The translations under genes were made by a program, and so were the position numbers. A stretch of DNA of 64,000 bases from Micromonospora chalcea (GTDB taxonomy: Bacteria; Actinomycetota; Actinomycetes; Mycobacteriales; Micromonosporaceae), in assembly GCF_002926165.1 (NCBI RefSeq), contig NZ_MAGP01000108.1, positions 1 to 64,000 on the forward strand. The letters run 5' to 3'. Each line of letters begins with the position of its first letter. The stretch's first letter is position 1. Shown one piece after another: positions 1 to 9,232 of the stretch. The notes below the pieces were generated by a model. That model saw nothing but the letters and a program-made list of their open reading frames with translations, did not search any database and was not told the origin of the DNA.

Positions 1-483
1 CCCGGCCCGGATCTCCTCCCGGTCGGGCGCCTTCGCCGGCTCGGGCTCCGGCTCGCGCTCGGCGGCCCGTTCCAGCTCCTCGTCGATGACGTCCTCGAAG
101 TCGCCGTACAGGTCAGCCTGGTCGATCTCGGCCGCCTCGTCCTCGGCGGCGATCTGCGCGGCGGCGATCTCACCCCGGATCTCCTCCGGCGTGAGCGCGG
201 GCAGCAGCGGCTCCACCACCGCCATCAACTGCTCCTCGGCCACCACCGCCTCGGCCAGCGCCAGCGCGTGCGCCCGCTCGTACGGGCCGCATACCACCGG
301 CTCCCACTCGTCGTCCGCGCCGAGCGGGCCGAACGTGATGATCCACGGCAGGCCGAGCATCGGCGAGTCGTCCGGCAGGTCGAGTGTCACGAGTGCGCCC
401 ACCGGCCCATCATCGTCGGACGGGATCCGCCCGGGGAACGCATCGGCTCGACTCTCCCCGCTCAGGGGACCACGCTCAGCCAC
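1..483 (-). CDS. Acidic hypothetical protein, C-terminus beyond window
   Basis: The frame is open from a GTG at 483 to the left edge, giving the first 161 residues. This start overlaps the stop of the GntR gene (478-476) by 8 bases, which suggests translational coupling. After an N-terminal stretch with a DDDGPVGALVTLDLPDDSP segment comes a short hydrophobic piece (MLGLPWIITFGPLG) and then a Glu/Ala-rich, probably helical region with EPEPEP near the edge. I recognise no family, no signal peptide and no clear membrane segment. Codon use matches its neighbours. The coding call is strong because the frame is long, GC3-biased and positioned as the last gene of the operon; the function is unknown. 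Confidence 0.7.
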   Translation of the reverse strand, partial: MAERGPLSGESRADAFPGRIPSDDDGPVGALVTLDLPDDSPMLGLPWIITFGPLGADDEWEPVVCGPYERAHALALAEAVVAEEQLMAVVEPLLPALTPEEIRGEIAAAQIAAEDEAAEIDQADLYGDFEDVIDEELERAAEREPEPEPAKAPDREEIRAG

Positions 484-850
484 GCGTGCCGGCGTCCAGC
501 GCCGCGCGGACCAGGGCGACCGCCCGCTCCGACGGGACGCCCAGGCGGCGCGCCTCGGCGGCGTACCCGGCGGCGGCCTGCTGCAACCGGTCGACGGCGT
601 CGTCCCGCCCCGGCGCGACCACCGTGCCGTGCCGGCCGCGCGTCTGGACCAGCCCGGCGGCCTCCAGCTCCCGGTAGGCCCGCGCCACCGTGTTCACCGC
701 CAGCCCCAGGTCCGCCGCGAGCTGCCGGACCGCGGGCAGCCGGGTCCCCACCGGCAGCCGCCCGTCGCCGATCCGCGCCGCGAACTGCGCGCGCACCTGC
801 TCGTACGGCGGCACCGCCGACGCGGCGTCGATCCGGATCCGCGCGCTCAT
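476..850 (-). CDS. GntR-family regulator, short YtrA-like type
   Basis: This 124-residue protein has one N-terminal winged helix (about residues 8-75) with the GntR signature GTRLPAVRQLAADLGL followed by VNTVARAYRELEAAGLV. Only about 45 residues remain, so the large FadR or HutC effector domains are absent; this matches the YtrA branch, whose members usually control neighbouring membrane proteins. The ATG at 850 overlaps the stop of the BrkB gene (849-847) in ATGA, and the next gene overlaps its own stop. By analogy the likely target is this operon or the BrkB protein, which is inference. The family call is secure; ligand and targets are not visible. Confidence 0.9.
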   Translation of the reverse strand: MSARIRIDAASAVPPYEQVRAQFAARIGDGRLPVGTRLPAVRQLAADLGLAVNTVARAYRELEAAGLVQTRGRHGTVVAPGRDDAVDRLQQAAAGYAAEARRLGVPSERAVALVRAALDAGTRG

Positions 851-1788
851 CCCGCCCCTCCCGGCGTTCCCGGTTCGGTTTCCTCGTCGAGCACGTCCGC
901 CTCCACGTCCACCTCCCGGGCGCCGCCCTCGGCCAGGTCCACCACCCGGCCGTACGGGCTGGTGGCGGCGAGCGCCGCGCCGAAGAGCACCAACTGGTTG
1001 AGCAGGTAGAGGTAGAGCAGCAGGCCCACGGCGGTGGCGACCACCGTGTACGCCGGGTTCCGCTCGGTGCGTACCACGTAGTAGCGCCCCACCGTGTTGA
1101 GCAGGGTGATGCCGATCGCGACGGCGAGCACCGCCGGGCGCAGCCGGCGCCGGCTCATCCGCAGCCGGGGCACTGCGAGCAGCAGCGCGGCGGCCAGCAC
1201 GGCGTTGACGAGCACGCTCAGCACCGCGCTGACCGTGGTCAGGCCCACCGAGCCGGTGCTGCGCAGCAGGAAACGCAGCAGCGACTCCAGCGCGTCCACG
1301 GCGGCGACCGAGACGAACAGCAGCACGAAGACCGCGACCAGCACGCCCAGGTCGACCAGCCGCCGCATCACCAGGTTGCCGGGCTGCTGGTTGAAGCCGT
1401 ACATCAGCCGCTGCGAGGAGCGGATCGCCTCCACCCAGCCGATGCCGGTGAACACCAGGATGACCAGGCCGACCACGCCGACGGTGTTGCTGCTCTCGGC
1501 GATCTGCGCCGGGTCGAGAAAGGGCAGGTTCTCTTCGAGGAAGTGGGCGGCCGCGCGGCTGACCTCCTCGTTGTCGCGCAGCACCGCGCCGAAGACCCAG
1601 TACGCGACGAGCGCGAGCGCGAACACGGCGAAGAAGCCGTAGTACGCGATGGCGGCGGCGAGCCGCCCGGCGAGCAGGTCGGCGTAGAGCGTCCCGGCCC
1701 GCCACACGTGGTCGAAGACCGACGACCGGCCCCGGGCCGCGTCGATGCGGCGCCCGACCGCCGCCTCGATCCGGCCGAAGACGTTCAC
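847..1788 (-). CDS. YihY/BrkB-family inner-membrane protein
   Basis: The protein has 313 residues from the GTG at 1788. An amphipathic N-terminal region (FGRIEAAVGRRIDAARG) precedes about six hydrophobic segments, the first near LAAAIAYYGFFAVFALALV. The AAAIAYYGFFAVF sequence and the later TGIGWVEAIRSSQ, GLLLYLYLLNQLVLFGAALA pattern are typical of the YihY/BrkB family, once called ribonuclease BN in error. Its biochemical role is not settled. The C-terminus is an acidic cytoplasmic tail (EVDVEADVLDEETEP). An in-frame open region continues upstream into the antisense of the neighbouring gene, but the GTG at 1788 gives the normal family length. It is probably co-transcribed with the two genes downstream. 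Confidence 0.88.
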   Translation of the reverse strand: MNVFGRIEAAVGRRIDAARGRSSVFDHVWRAGTLYADLLAGRLAAAIAYYGFFAVFALALVAYWVFGAVLRDNEEVSRAAAHFLEENLPFLDPAQIAESSNTVGVVGLVILVFTGIGWVEAIRSSQRLMYGFNQQPGNLVMRRLVDLGVLVAVFVLLFVSVAAVDALESLLRFLLRSTGSVGLTTVSAVLSVLVNAVLAAALLLAVPRLRMSRRRLRPAVLAVAIGITLLNTVGRYYVVRTERNPAYTVVATAVGLLLYLYLLNQLVLFGAALAATSPYGRVVDLAEGGAREVDVEADVLDEETEPGTPGGAG

Positions 1789-1844
1789 CCCGTCATCCTC
1801 GCTGATCTCCGCCCGTGGCGGAGGAGCCCCGGCCGGTCGAATGT

Positions 1845-2432
1845 TCAGCTCGCCCCGCCGAGCCGGAAGTCGCGCCGGGGCTGCCACCGGGTAGCCCCGC
1901 TGTGCGAGAACAGCGTGAACGCCTCCACCTGGAACAGCGCGGAGAAGTCGGCCAGATCCTCGTACGCCTTGTCGAGCACCTCGGGTGGCACGTCCTGCGC
2001 CACTGTGACGTGCGGGTGGTACGGGAAACGCAGCTCGCGGCGCAGCTCGGGAGCGGAGTTGATGGCGGCGGCCAGCAGTTCGCACTCGCTGATCCCGGCC
2101 GCCACCGCCACGAAGACCACCTGGGTGACCGGGCGGAACGTGCCGGTGCCGCGCAGGTGCAGCGTGAACGGCAGGTGCGCGGCGGCGACCCGGTCCAGGT
2201 GCTCCTCGACGGCGGGCAGCGCGCGTACCGGAATCTCGGTGGGCCCGAGCAGGGTGACGTGCGCGGGGACGGCCGCCGGGTCGCCGGCCTCGACCCGGCG
2301 GCGGGTGAGCATCCCGCCCCACGGCTCGGGGATGTCGACGGCGATCCCGATCTGGATCGTGTCCGCGCCGCCCGGCGCCGCGTCATTGCCCGCCACGTCG
2401 CGCGCCACCCCTCCGGCCTCCGGCTGCGTCAC
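1845..2432 (-). CDS. 2'-5' RNA ligase / cyclic phosphodiesterase family protein
   Basis: This 195-residue protein carries the two HxT motifs of the 2H phosphoesterase superfamily: HVTLLGP (about residues 58-64) and HPHVTVAQ (about residues 139-146). The two halves form the expected bilobal repeat. Members hydrolyse or form 2',5'-linked or cyclic phosphodiesters in RNA (LigT/ThpR type); the substrate cannot be read from sequence. GTG start at 2432. The gene lies 17 bases downstream of trpS and 56 bases upstream of the BrkB gene on the same strand, so a trpS-led transcript is plausible. Family placement is firm, physiological role unknown. Confidence 0.85.
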   Translation of the reverse strand: MTQPEAGGVARDVAGNDAAPGGADTIQIGIAVDIPEPWGGMLTRRRVEAGDPAAVPAHVTLLGPTEIPVRALPAVEEHLDRVAAAHLPFTLHLRGTGTFRPVTQVVFVAVAAGISECELLAAAINSAPELRRELRFPYHPHVTVAQDVPPEVLDKAYEDLADFSALFQVEAFTLFSHSGATRWQPRRDFRLGGAS

Positions 2433-2449
2433 CCGTCCCGCCCGGGCCG

Positions 2450-3508
<1,059 letters not shown>

Positions 3509-4525
3509 TCATGACGGGCCGGTGGATCGGGCGGGTACGGGCGGAAGCGGACCGTTCACCTCACGCCGGGGCTCGGGCAGCCGCACGGCGGAGACCGCCA
3601 GGCGGGACACCCGCCGGCCGTCGAGCGCCAGCACCCGCAGCAGCCAGCCGGCCGGATCGGCGGGGACCGATCCGCCGTCCGGGTCGAGCGCCACCGGCAC
3701 CTCGTCCCCGGCCACCGGCAGCCGGCCCAGCGCGGCCATCACGAACCCGCCCACCGTCTCGTACGGGCCGGCGGGCAGCGGCACCCCGGTACGTTCGGCG
3801 AAGTCGGTCAGGTTGAGCCGGCCGTCCACGACGGCGGGCAGCCCGGTGGATTCCGGTTCGGGCGGGCTGTGCTCCTCGTCGCGGATCTCCCCGACCAGTT
3901 CCTCGACCAGGTCCTCGCAGGTGACGATGCCGGCGGTGCCGCCGTACTCGTCGATGACCACGGCCAGGTGGTGGCCCTCCCGGCGCATCTCGGTCAGCGC
4001 CGCGAGCACGCGCTTGCTGTCCGGCAGGCGTTTCACCTCGCGGGTCAGCTCGCCGACCACCAGCGGCCGGTCGGGTTCCGGGCGCAGCAGCACGTCCCGC
4101 AGGTGCACCATGCCGACCACGTCGTCGTGGGTGCCGTCGACCACCGGGTAGCGCGTGTGCGGGTCGTCCCGGACCAGTCGCCGCGCCTGGGCCAGCGGCA
4201 GCGCCGCGCTGAGGAAGACCACCTCGGTGCGGGGCACCATGACCTCGCGGACGAGCCGGGCGCCGGCCAGCAGCACCTCGTCGATGATCCGGCGCTCGAC
4301 GGCGTCGAGCAGCGTGTTCGCCGCGACCAGGTCCCGCAGCTCGGCCTCGCTGATCCGCTCCCGGCCGGCGACCGGGCTGGCGCCGAGCAGGTCGGTCACC
4401 AGGCGGGTGGCGCAGTCGGCGGCCCGCACCACGAGGCGGGCCACGGTGCGGGCCAGCGGGCCGGGTTCGCGTCGGAGCCGCCCCGGCGGACGCCGCCGGG
4501 GCCCGGGACCACCACCCTCCCGCAT
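3509..4525 (-). CDS. CorC/HlyC-like CBS-pair protein lacking a full DUF21 domain
   Basis: The 338-residue protein contains a CBS pair (about residues 95-215, motifs VREVMVPRTEVVFL and MVHLRDVLL) followed by a CorC_HlyC domain (about 235-320, DGRLNLTDFAERTGV). The linker VIDEYGGTAGIVTCEDLVEELVGEI is diagnostic. Actinobacterial members usually begin with four membrane helices of DUF21. Here only a short remnant (PLARTVARLVVRAADCATRLV) precedes the SEAELRDLV segment, so it resembles E. coli CorC, a partner in magnesium/cobalt transport and heavy-metal tolerance. ATG at 4525, divergent from galE across 177 bases, which leaves no room for a missing membrane domain. Function as an ion-transport modulator is inferred from family. 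Confidence 0.85.
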   Translation of the reverse strand: MREGGGPGPRRRPPGRLRREPGPLARTVARLVVRAADCATRLVTDLLGASPVAGRERISEAELRDLVAANTLLDAVERRIIDEVLLAGARLVREVMVPRTEVVFLSAALPLAQARRLVRDDPHTRYPVVDGTHDDVVGMVHLRDVLLRPEPDRPLVVGELTREVKRLPDSKRVLAALTEMRREGHHLAVVIDEYGGTAGIVTCEDLVEELVGEIRDEEHSPPEPESTGLPAVVDGRLNLTDFAERTGVPLPAGPYETVGGFVMAALGRLPVAGDEVPVALDPDGGSVPADPAGWLLRVLALDGRRVSRLAVSAVRLPEPRREVNGPLPPVPARSTGPS

Positions 4526-4687
4526 GAGAAGGATGGTAGACAGCGGCCACCGTAAGCTCGGGCCGATGTTCGGATCTGTTCAGTCATGAAGGATTGTGAT
4601 GGAATGGAGGCGGGCTCAACTCGACAGCCGCGACACCGCCCCCGGCCGTAGGGTGATCGCGGGAAGGCCGCGGGACGCGGCCCAGGT

Positions 4688-4693
4688 AGGAGG
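4688..4693 (+). promoter_or_regulatory. Strong ribosome binding site for galE
   Basis: A perfect AGGAGG ends nine bases before the GTG at 4703 and fixes that codon as the galE start. Confidence 0.7.
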
Positions 4694-4702
4694 ACGACCG
4701 AC

Positions 4703-5689
4703 GTGAAACTGCTCGTCACCGGCGGCGCCGGCTACATCGGCAGCGTGGTGACCCGGATGCTGCTCGACCACGGCCACCAGGTGACCGTGCTGGACGACCT
4801 GCGCACCGGTCACCGGGAAGCCCTCGCCCCCGAGGCGACCCACGTCGACCTGCCGGTGCACGAGGCCGCCCGGGTGCTCACCCCCGACGCCGGGTACGAC
4901 GGCGTGCTGCACTTCGCGGCCCTCATCGCCGCCGGCGAGTCGATGATCCGGCCCGAGCTGTACTGGCACACCAACACCGTCGGCTCGATCGCGCTCATCG
5001 ACGCGGTCCGCGCCGCCCGGGTGCCCCGGATGGTCTTCTCCTCCACCGCCGCCGTCTACGGCAACCCCACCGAACTACCCATCCCGGAAACGGCCGTCAA
5101 GGCCCCCACCAGCACCTACGGCGCGACCAAGCTGGCCGTCGACATGGCGCTCACCTCCGAGGCGATCGCGCACGACCTGGCCGCCGTCTCGCTGCGCTAC
5201 TTCAACGTCGCCGGGGCGTACCTGCGCGACGGGCTGGCCATCGGCGAACGGCACGACCCGGAGACGCACCTCATCCCGATCGCGCTCGACGTGGCCGCCG
5301 GGCGGCGGGAGAAGCTCCAGCTCTTCGGCGACGACTACCCCACTGTCGACGGCACCTGCGTACGCGACTACATCCACGTGGAGGACCTGGCCCGCGCCCA
5401 CCTGCTCGCGCTCGACGCCGCCACCCCGGGCCGGCACCGCATCTACAACCTGGGCAACGGCAACGGCTTCACCAACCGGCAGGTGGTCGACGTGGTCCGC
5501 GAGGTCACCGGCCACCCGGTGCCGGTCGAGGTGGCCCCCCGCCGCGAGGGCGACCCGGCCGAGCTGGTCGCGTCCTCCGCGCTGGCCCGCGACGAGCTGG
5601 GCTGGACGCCGGCCAAGCCCACCCTGCACGACATGGTCGGCGACGCCTGGGCGTTCTACCGGGCCCACGTCGCGGGGCAGCCCTCATGA
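4703..5689 (+). CDS. galE: UDP-glucose 4-epimerase
   Basis: GalE interconverts UDP-glucose and UDP-galactose with bound NAD. The 328-residue protein starts with the Rossmann motif TGGAGYIGS (about residues 6-14) and has the short-chain dehydrogenase catalytic pair: Ser in FSSTAAVYG and Tyr-x-x-x-Lys in STYGATKLAVD. YFNVAGAY and RDYIHVEDLARAHL are GalE hallmarks. The stop overlaps the galK start (ATGA), so the pair is translationally coupled. It also supplies UDP-galactose for envelope sugars, which is why it is kept in organisms with little galactose metabolism. The identification is firm. Confidence 0.96.
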   Translation: MKLLVTGGAGYIGSVVTRMLLDHGHQVTVLDDLRTGHREALAPEATHVDLPVHEAARVLTPDAGYDGVLHFAALIAAGESMIRPELYWHTNTVGSIALIDAVRAARVPRMVFSSTAAVYGNPTELPIPETAVKAPTSTYGATKLAVDMALTSEAIAHDLAAVSLRYFNVAGAYLRDGLAIGERHDPETHLIPIALDVAAGRREKLQLFGDDYPTVDGTCVRDYIHVEDLARAHLLALDAATPGRHRIYNLGNGNGFTNRQVVDVVREVTGHPVPVEVAPRREGDPAELVASSALARDELGWTPAKPTLHDMVGDAWAFYRAHVAGQPS

Positions 5690-6840
5690 CCGTTGCCGAC
5701 CGCGCCGCCGCCGGCTTCCGGCAGCGGTACGGCACCGAGCCGGCCGGCCGCTGGGCGGCACCCGGACGGGTCAACCTGATCGGCGAGCACACCGACTACA
5801 ACGACGGCTTCGTGCTGCCCTTCGCGCTGCCACTGCGTACCGTGGTCGCCGCCGCGCCCGCCCCGGACGGACGCTGGACGGTCTGGTCGGAGCTGGACGA
5901 CGAGCCGGTCGAGTTCGGCACGGCGGAGGCCGACGAACCCGGCGGCGTCGACGGCTGGGCCGCCTACGTGGCCGGGGTGGTGTGGGCGCTGCGCGCCGCC
6001 GGCCACGACGTGCCGGGCGCGCGGCTCGCCGTCGCCTCCGACGTGCCGGTCGGCTCCGGGCTCTCCTCGTCGGCGGCGATCGAGTCGGCGGTGCTGGCCG
6101 CGCTGGTCGACCTCGGCGGCCTCGACCTGCCCGCGCAGGCGTGGCCCCGGCTGGCCCAGCGGGCCGAGAACGACTACGTCGGCGCGCCCACCGGGATCAT
6201 GGACCAGTCCGCCGTGATCCGCGGCCGGGCCGGGCACGCCCTGTTCCTCGACTGCCGCACCGAGGAGGTCGAGCAGATCCCGTTCGACCTGGACGCCGCC
6301 GGGCTGGCCGTGCTGGTGATCGACAGCCGGGCGCCGCACCGGCACGCGGACGGCGAGTACGCCGCCCGGCGCCGCAGTTGCGAGCGGGCCGCCGCGACGC
6401 TCGGGGTGACCGCGCTGCGCGACGTCGACGTGGCCGACCTCGACGCCGCGCTGGCCCGCCTCGACGACGACGAGACCCGCCGCCGGGTCCGGCACGTCGT
6501 CACCGAGAACCAGCGGGTGCTCGACACCGTCGCGCTGCTGCGCGCCGGCCGGGTCCGCGACACCGGTCCGCTGCTGACCGCCTCGCACGCCTCCATGCGC
6601 GACGACTTCGAGATCACCGTGCCGGAGATCGACACCGCGGTCGAGGCGGCGCTGTCCGCCGGGGCGTACGGCGCGCGGATGACCGGCGGCGGTTTCGGCG
6701 GCTGCGTGCTCGCCCTGATCGACGCCGAGGCCGCCGACCCGGGGGCCGCCGCCGTCACCGAGGCGTACGCGAAGCGCGGCTTCACCGCCCCCGGCACGCT
6801 CACGGTCCTCCCGGCCGACGGCGTCACCCGCCTGGGCTGA
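5686..6840 (+). CDS. galK: Galactokinase
   Basis: GalK phosphorylates galactose to galactose 1-phosphate in the Leloir pathway. The 384-residue GHMP kinase shows the galactokinase signature GRVNLIGEHTDYNDGFVLP (about residues 27-45), the ATP-binding loop PVGSGLSSSAAIE (about 122-134) and the C-terminal GARMTGGGFGGCV loop. The catalytic aspartate lies in the GAPTGIMDQ segment. ATG at 5686 overlaps the galE stop. No galT (uridylyltransferase) is present next to it, so the operon is incomplete within this window. A long palindrome immediately downstream probably ends the transcript. Confidence 0.96.
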   Translation: MTVADRAAAGFRQRYGTEPAGRWAAPGRVNLIGEHTDYNDGFVLPFALPLRTVVAAAPAPDGRWTVWSELDDEPVEFGTAEADEPGGVDGWAAYVAGVVWALRAAGHDVPGARLAVASDVPVGSGLSSSAAIESAVLAALVDLGGLDLPAQAWPRLAQRAENDYVGAPTGIMDQSAVIRGRAGHALFLDCRTEEVEQIPFDLDAAGLAVLVIDSRAPHRHADGEYAARRRSCERAAATLGVTALRDVDVADLDAALARLDDDETRRRVRHVVTENQRVLDTVALLRAGRVRDTGPLLTASHASMRDDFEITVPEIDTAVEAALSAGAYGARMTGGGFGGCVLALIDAEAADPGAAAVTEAYAKRGFTAPGTLTVLPADGVTRLG

Positions 6841-6846
6841 GGGTGT

Positions 6847-6925
6847 AAGGAAGGGCCCCTTATTAACGCCTGCGGTAGAGGAAGGGCCCCTTGTTAACAG
6901 CGCGCTGTTAACAAGGGGCCCTTCC
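6847..6925. repeat. GGGCCC-core composite repeat; second half a 46-bp perfect palindrome
   Basis: The gap between convergent galK and cysN contains two direct copies of a motif with core GAAGGGCCCCTT followed by TTAAC (at about 6850 and 6880) and one inverted copy. The second and third copies make a perfect 46-bp palindrome (6880-6925) centred between 6902 and 6903 with no spacer, a likely bidirectional terminator although it lacks a long U-tract. The block 6847-6897 matches the minus strand of 27898-27848 at 48 of 51 positions. A related copy lies at 21833-21886. The recurrence implies a dispersed element rather than a simple terminator. Confidence 0.85.
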
Positions 6926-6940
6926 TTACGAAGCAGGGGG

Positions 6941-8242
6941 TCAGCCGGCCTCGACGATCATGCCGGCGCCGACCGTACGGTTCGTGGCCTCGTCGATGAT
7001 CACGAAGCCGCCGGTGGTGCGGTTGCGGCGGTACTCGTCGGCCAGCAGCGGCACCGTGGTGCGCAGCCGGACCCGGCCGATCTCGTTGAGCTTCAACTCG
7101 CCCACCGTCTCGTCCCGGTGCAGCGAGTTGATGTCCAGCCGGTAGTGCAGGCCGCGCACGATCGCCCGCGCCGAGCGGGTGGTGTGCTTGATCGCGTACC
7201 TGCCGCCGACCTGCAACGGGCGGGTCTCGTCCATCCAGCAGACCATCGCCTCGATGTCCTGCACGGCCATCGGGGCGTTGTTCGGCCGGCAGATCATGTC
7301 GCCGCGGGAGATGTCCAGCTCGTCGGTCAGCCGGACCGTCACCGACATCGGCGGGAACGCCTCGTCCACCGGGCCGTCGGCGGTCTCCACCGCCGCGATC
7401 CGGCTGGTGAAGCCGGACGGCAGCACCATGATCTCGTCGCCCGGCTTGAGCACACCGGAGGCCACCTGCCCGGCGTAGCCCCGGTAGTCGGTGACGGTGG
7501 TGGACTGCGGCCGGATCACGTACTGCACCGGGAACCGCACGTCGACCAGGTTGCGGTCGGAGGCGATGTGCACCCGCTCCAGGTGGTGCAGCAGCGACGG
7601 ACCCTCGTACCAGGGCATGTTCTCCGAGCGGGTGACGATGTTGTCGCCCTTGAGCGCGGAGACCGGCACCACCGTCAGGTCCGGCACGTCGAGCTTCGCC
7701 GCGAACGCGGTGAACTCGTCGGCGATCCGCTCGTAGACCTCCTGCGACCAGTCGACCAGGTCCATCTTGTTGACACAGAGAACCAGGTGCGGCACCCGCA
7801 GCAGCGAGCAGAGGAACGCGTGCCGGCGGGACTGCTCCACCAGGCCCTTACGCGCGTCCACCAGGATCAGCGCCAGGTCGGCGGTCGAGGCGCCGGTGAC
7901 CATGTTCCGGGTGTACTGGATGTGCCCGGGGGTGTCGGCGATGATGAACTTGCGCCGCGGCGTGGCGAAGTAGCGGTACGCCACGTCGATGGTGATGCCC
8001 TGCTCCCGCTCGGCGCGCAGGCCGTCGGTGAGGAGCGCCAGGTTGGTGTACTCGTCGCCACGCGCCGCGCTGACCGCCTCGACGGCGGCGAGCTGGTCGG
8101 TGAACAGCGACTTGGTGTCGTAGAGCAGACGGCCGATGAGCGTCGACTTGCCGTCGTCGACGCTGCCCGCGGTGGCGAACCGCAGCAGGTCCATCGGCCG
8201 CGCGGTGTCGCTCTCGGCCGGCGCCAGGGTCTCGACGCTCAT
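6941..8242 (-). CDS. cysN: Sulfate adenylyltransferase subunit 1 (GTPase)
   Basis: CysN is the regulatory GTPase of ATP sulfurylase; GTP hydrolysis drives adenylylation of sulfate by CysD. The 433-residue protein has the EF-Tu-like G motifs GSVDDGKST (about residues 26-34), DTPGH and NKMD, followed by two beta-barrel domains. Its length shows there is no fused CysC (APS kinase) domain, unlike the bifunctional mycobacterial CysNC. No cysC lies nearby. The ATG at 8242 shares one base with the cysD stop (TGATG), the classic coupling arrangement. Confidence 0.96.
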   Translation of the reverse strand: MSVETLAPAESDTARPMDLLRFATAGSVDDGKSTLIGRLLYDTKSLFTDQLAAVEAVSAARGDEYTNLALLTDGLRAEREQGITIDVAYRYFATPRRKFIIADTPGHIQYTRNMVTGASTADLALILVDARKGLVEQSRRHAFLCSLLRVPHLVLCVNKMDLVDWSQEVYERIADEFTAFAAKLDVPDLTVVPVSALKGDNIVTRSENMPWYEGPSLLHHLERVHIASDRNLVDVRFPVQYVIRPQSTTVTDYRGYAGQVASGVLKPGDEIMVLPSGFTSRIAAVETADGPVDEAFPPMSVTVRLTDELDISRGDMICRPNNAPMAVQDIEAMVCWMDETRPLQVGGRYAIKHTTRSARAIVRGLHYRLDINSLHRDETVGELKLNEIGRVRLRTTVPLLADEYRRNRTTGGFVIIDEATNRTVGAGMIVEAG

Positions 8243-9153
8243 CAGAAGTAGCCCTCTCGCTTGCGGTCCTCCATGGCGGCCTCGCTGACCCGGTCGTCAC
8301 CACGGGTCGCGCCGCGCTCGGTGATCCGCGTGGCGGCCACCTCCTCGATCACCTTCTCCACCGTGTCGGCGTCCGACCGGACCGCCGCGGTGCAGGAGGC
8401 GTCACCCACGGTCCGGTACCGCACCTGGGCCTTGAACGGCTGCTCACCGGCGCGGGCCCGGAAGAACTCGTTCACCGCGTAGAGCATGCCGTCGCGCTCG
8501 ATCACCTCGCGCTCGTGCGCGTAGTAGATCGACGGCAGCGGAATCCGCTCCCGCGCGATGTAGTGCCACACGTCCAGCTCGGTCCAGTTCGACAGCGGGA
8601 ACACCCGGATCGACTCGCCCGGGTGGTGCCGGCCGTTGTACAGCGCCCACAGCTCCGGACGCTGGTTCTTCGGGTCCCACTGGCCGAACTCGTCGCGGAA
8701 GCTGAACACCCGCTCCTTGGCCCGCGCCTTCTCCTCGTCGCGCCGGGCGCCGCCGAACAGCGCGTCGAAGCGGTGCTTCTCCACCGCCTCCAGCAGCACC
8801 GGCGTCTGGATCCGGTTGCGCATGCCGTCGGCGGACTCGCGGACCAGGCCCTTGTTCAGCGCCTCCGGCACGCTCGCCACGATCAACTGCAGGCCCAGCT
8901 CGGCCACCCGCTGGTCGCGGTAGTCGAGCACCTCGGGGAAGTTGTGCCCGGTGTCCACGTGCATCACCGGGAAGGGGATGTTGGCCGGCGCGAACGCCTT
9001 CTGGGCCAACCGGAGCATCACGATCGAGTCCTTGCCGCCGGAGAAGAGCAGCACCGGCCGCTCCATCTCGGCGACCACCTCGCGCATCACGAAGATGCTC
9101 TCCGCCTCAAGGGCGTCGAGGTGCGACACCTGGTACGCGGCGGGGGACGTCAT
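8242..9153 (-). CDS. cysD: Sulfate adenylyltransferase subunit 2
   Basis: CysD is the catalytic subunit that forms APS from sulfate and ATP. At 303 residues it has the PP-loop ATP pyrophosphatase motif LLFSGGKDSIVML (about residues 37-49) and the conserved segments HVDTGHNFPEVL, RDEEKARAKERVFS and FPLSNWTELDVW. The ATG at 9153 (MTSPAAYQVSHLDALE) is preferred over an in-frame upstream extension because family members start at the SHLDALEAESI segment. It is coupled to cysN. The cysQ gene lies 79 bases upstream, so the three may form one sulfate-assimilation transcript or cysDN may have its own promoter. Confidence 0.96.
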   Translation of the reverse strand: MTSPAAYQVSHLDALEAESIFVMREVVAEMERPVLLFSGGKDSIVMLRLAQKAFAPANIPFPVMHVDTGHNFPEVLDYRDQRVAELGLQLIVASVPEALNKGLVRESADGMRNRIQTPVLLEAVEKHRFDALFGGARRDEEKARAKERVFSFRDEFGQWDPKNQRPELWALYNGRHHPGESIRVFPLSNWTELDVWHYIARERIPLPSIYYAHEREVIERDGMLYAVNEFFRARAGEQPFKAQVRYRTVGDASCTAAVRSDADTVEKVIEEVAATRITERGATRGDDRVSEAAMEDRKREGYF

Positions 9154-9232
9154 GACACGAACTCGATTCGCACGGATCCGTACATCGGATTCCAGACCTT
9201 TCAGGTCGGACTCGTGAAGAAGAACGCTCAGG

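Noticed and set aside
9154..9232. Cys-rich leader peptide or riboswitch before cysD
   Set aside because: The 79-base gap has no run of Cys codons in a short ORF and no recognisable riboswitch core.
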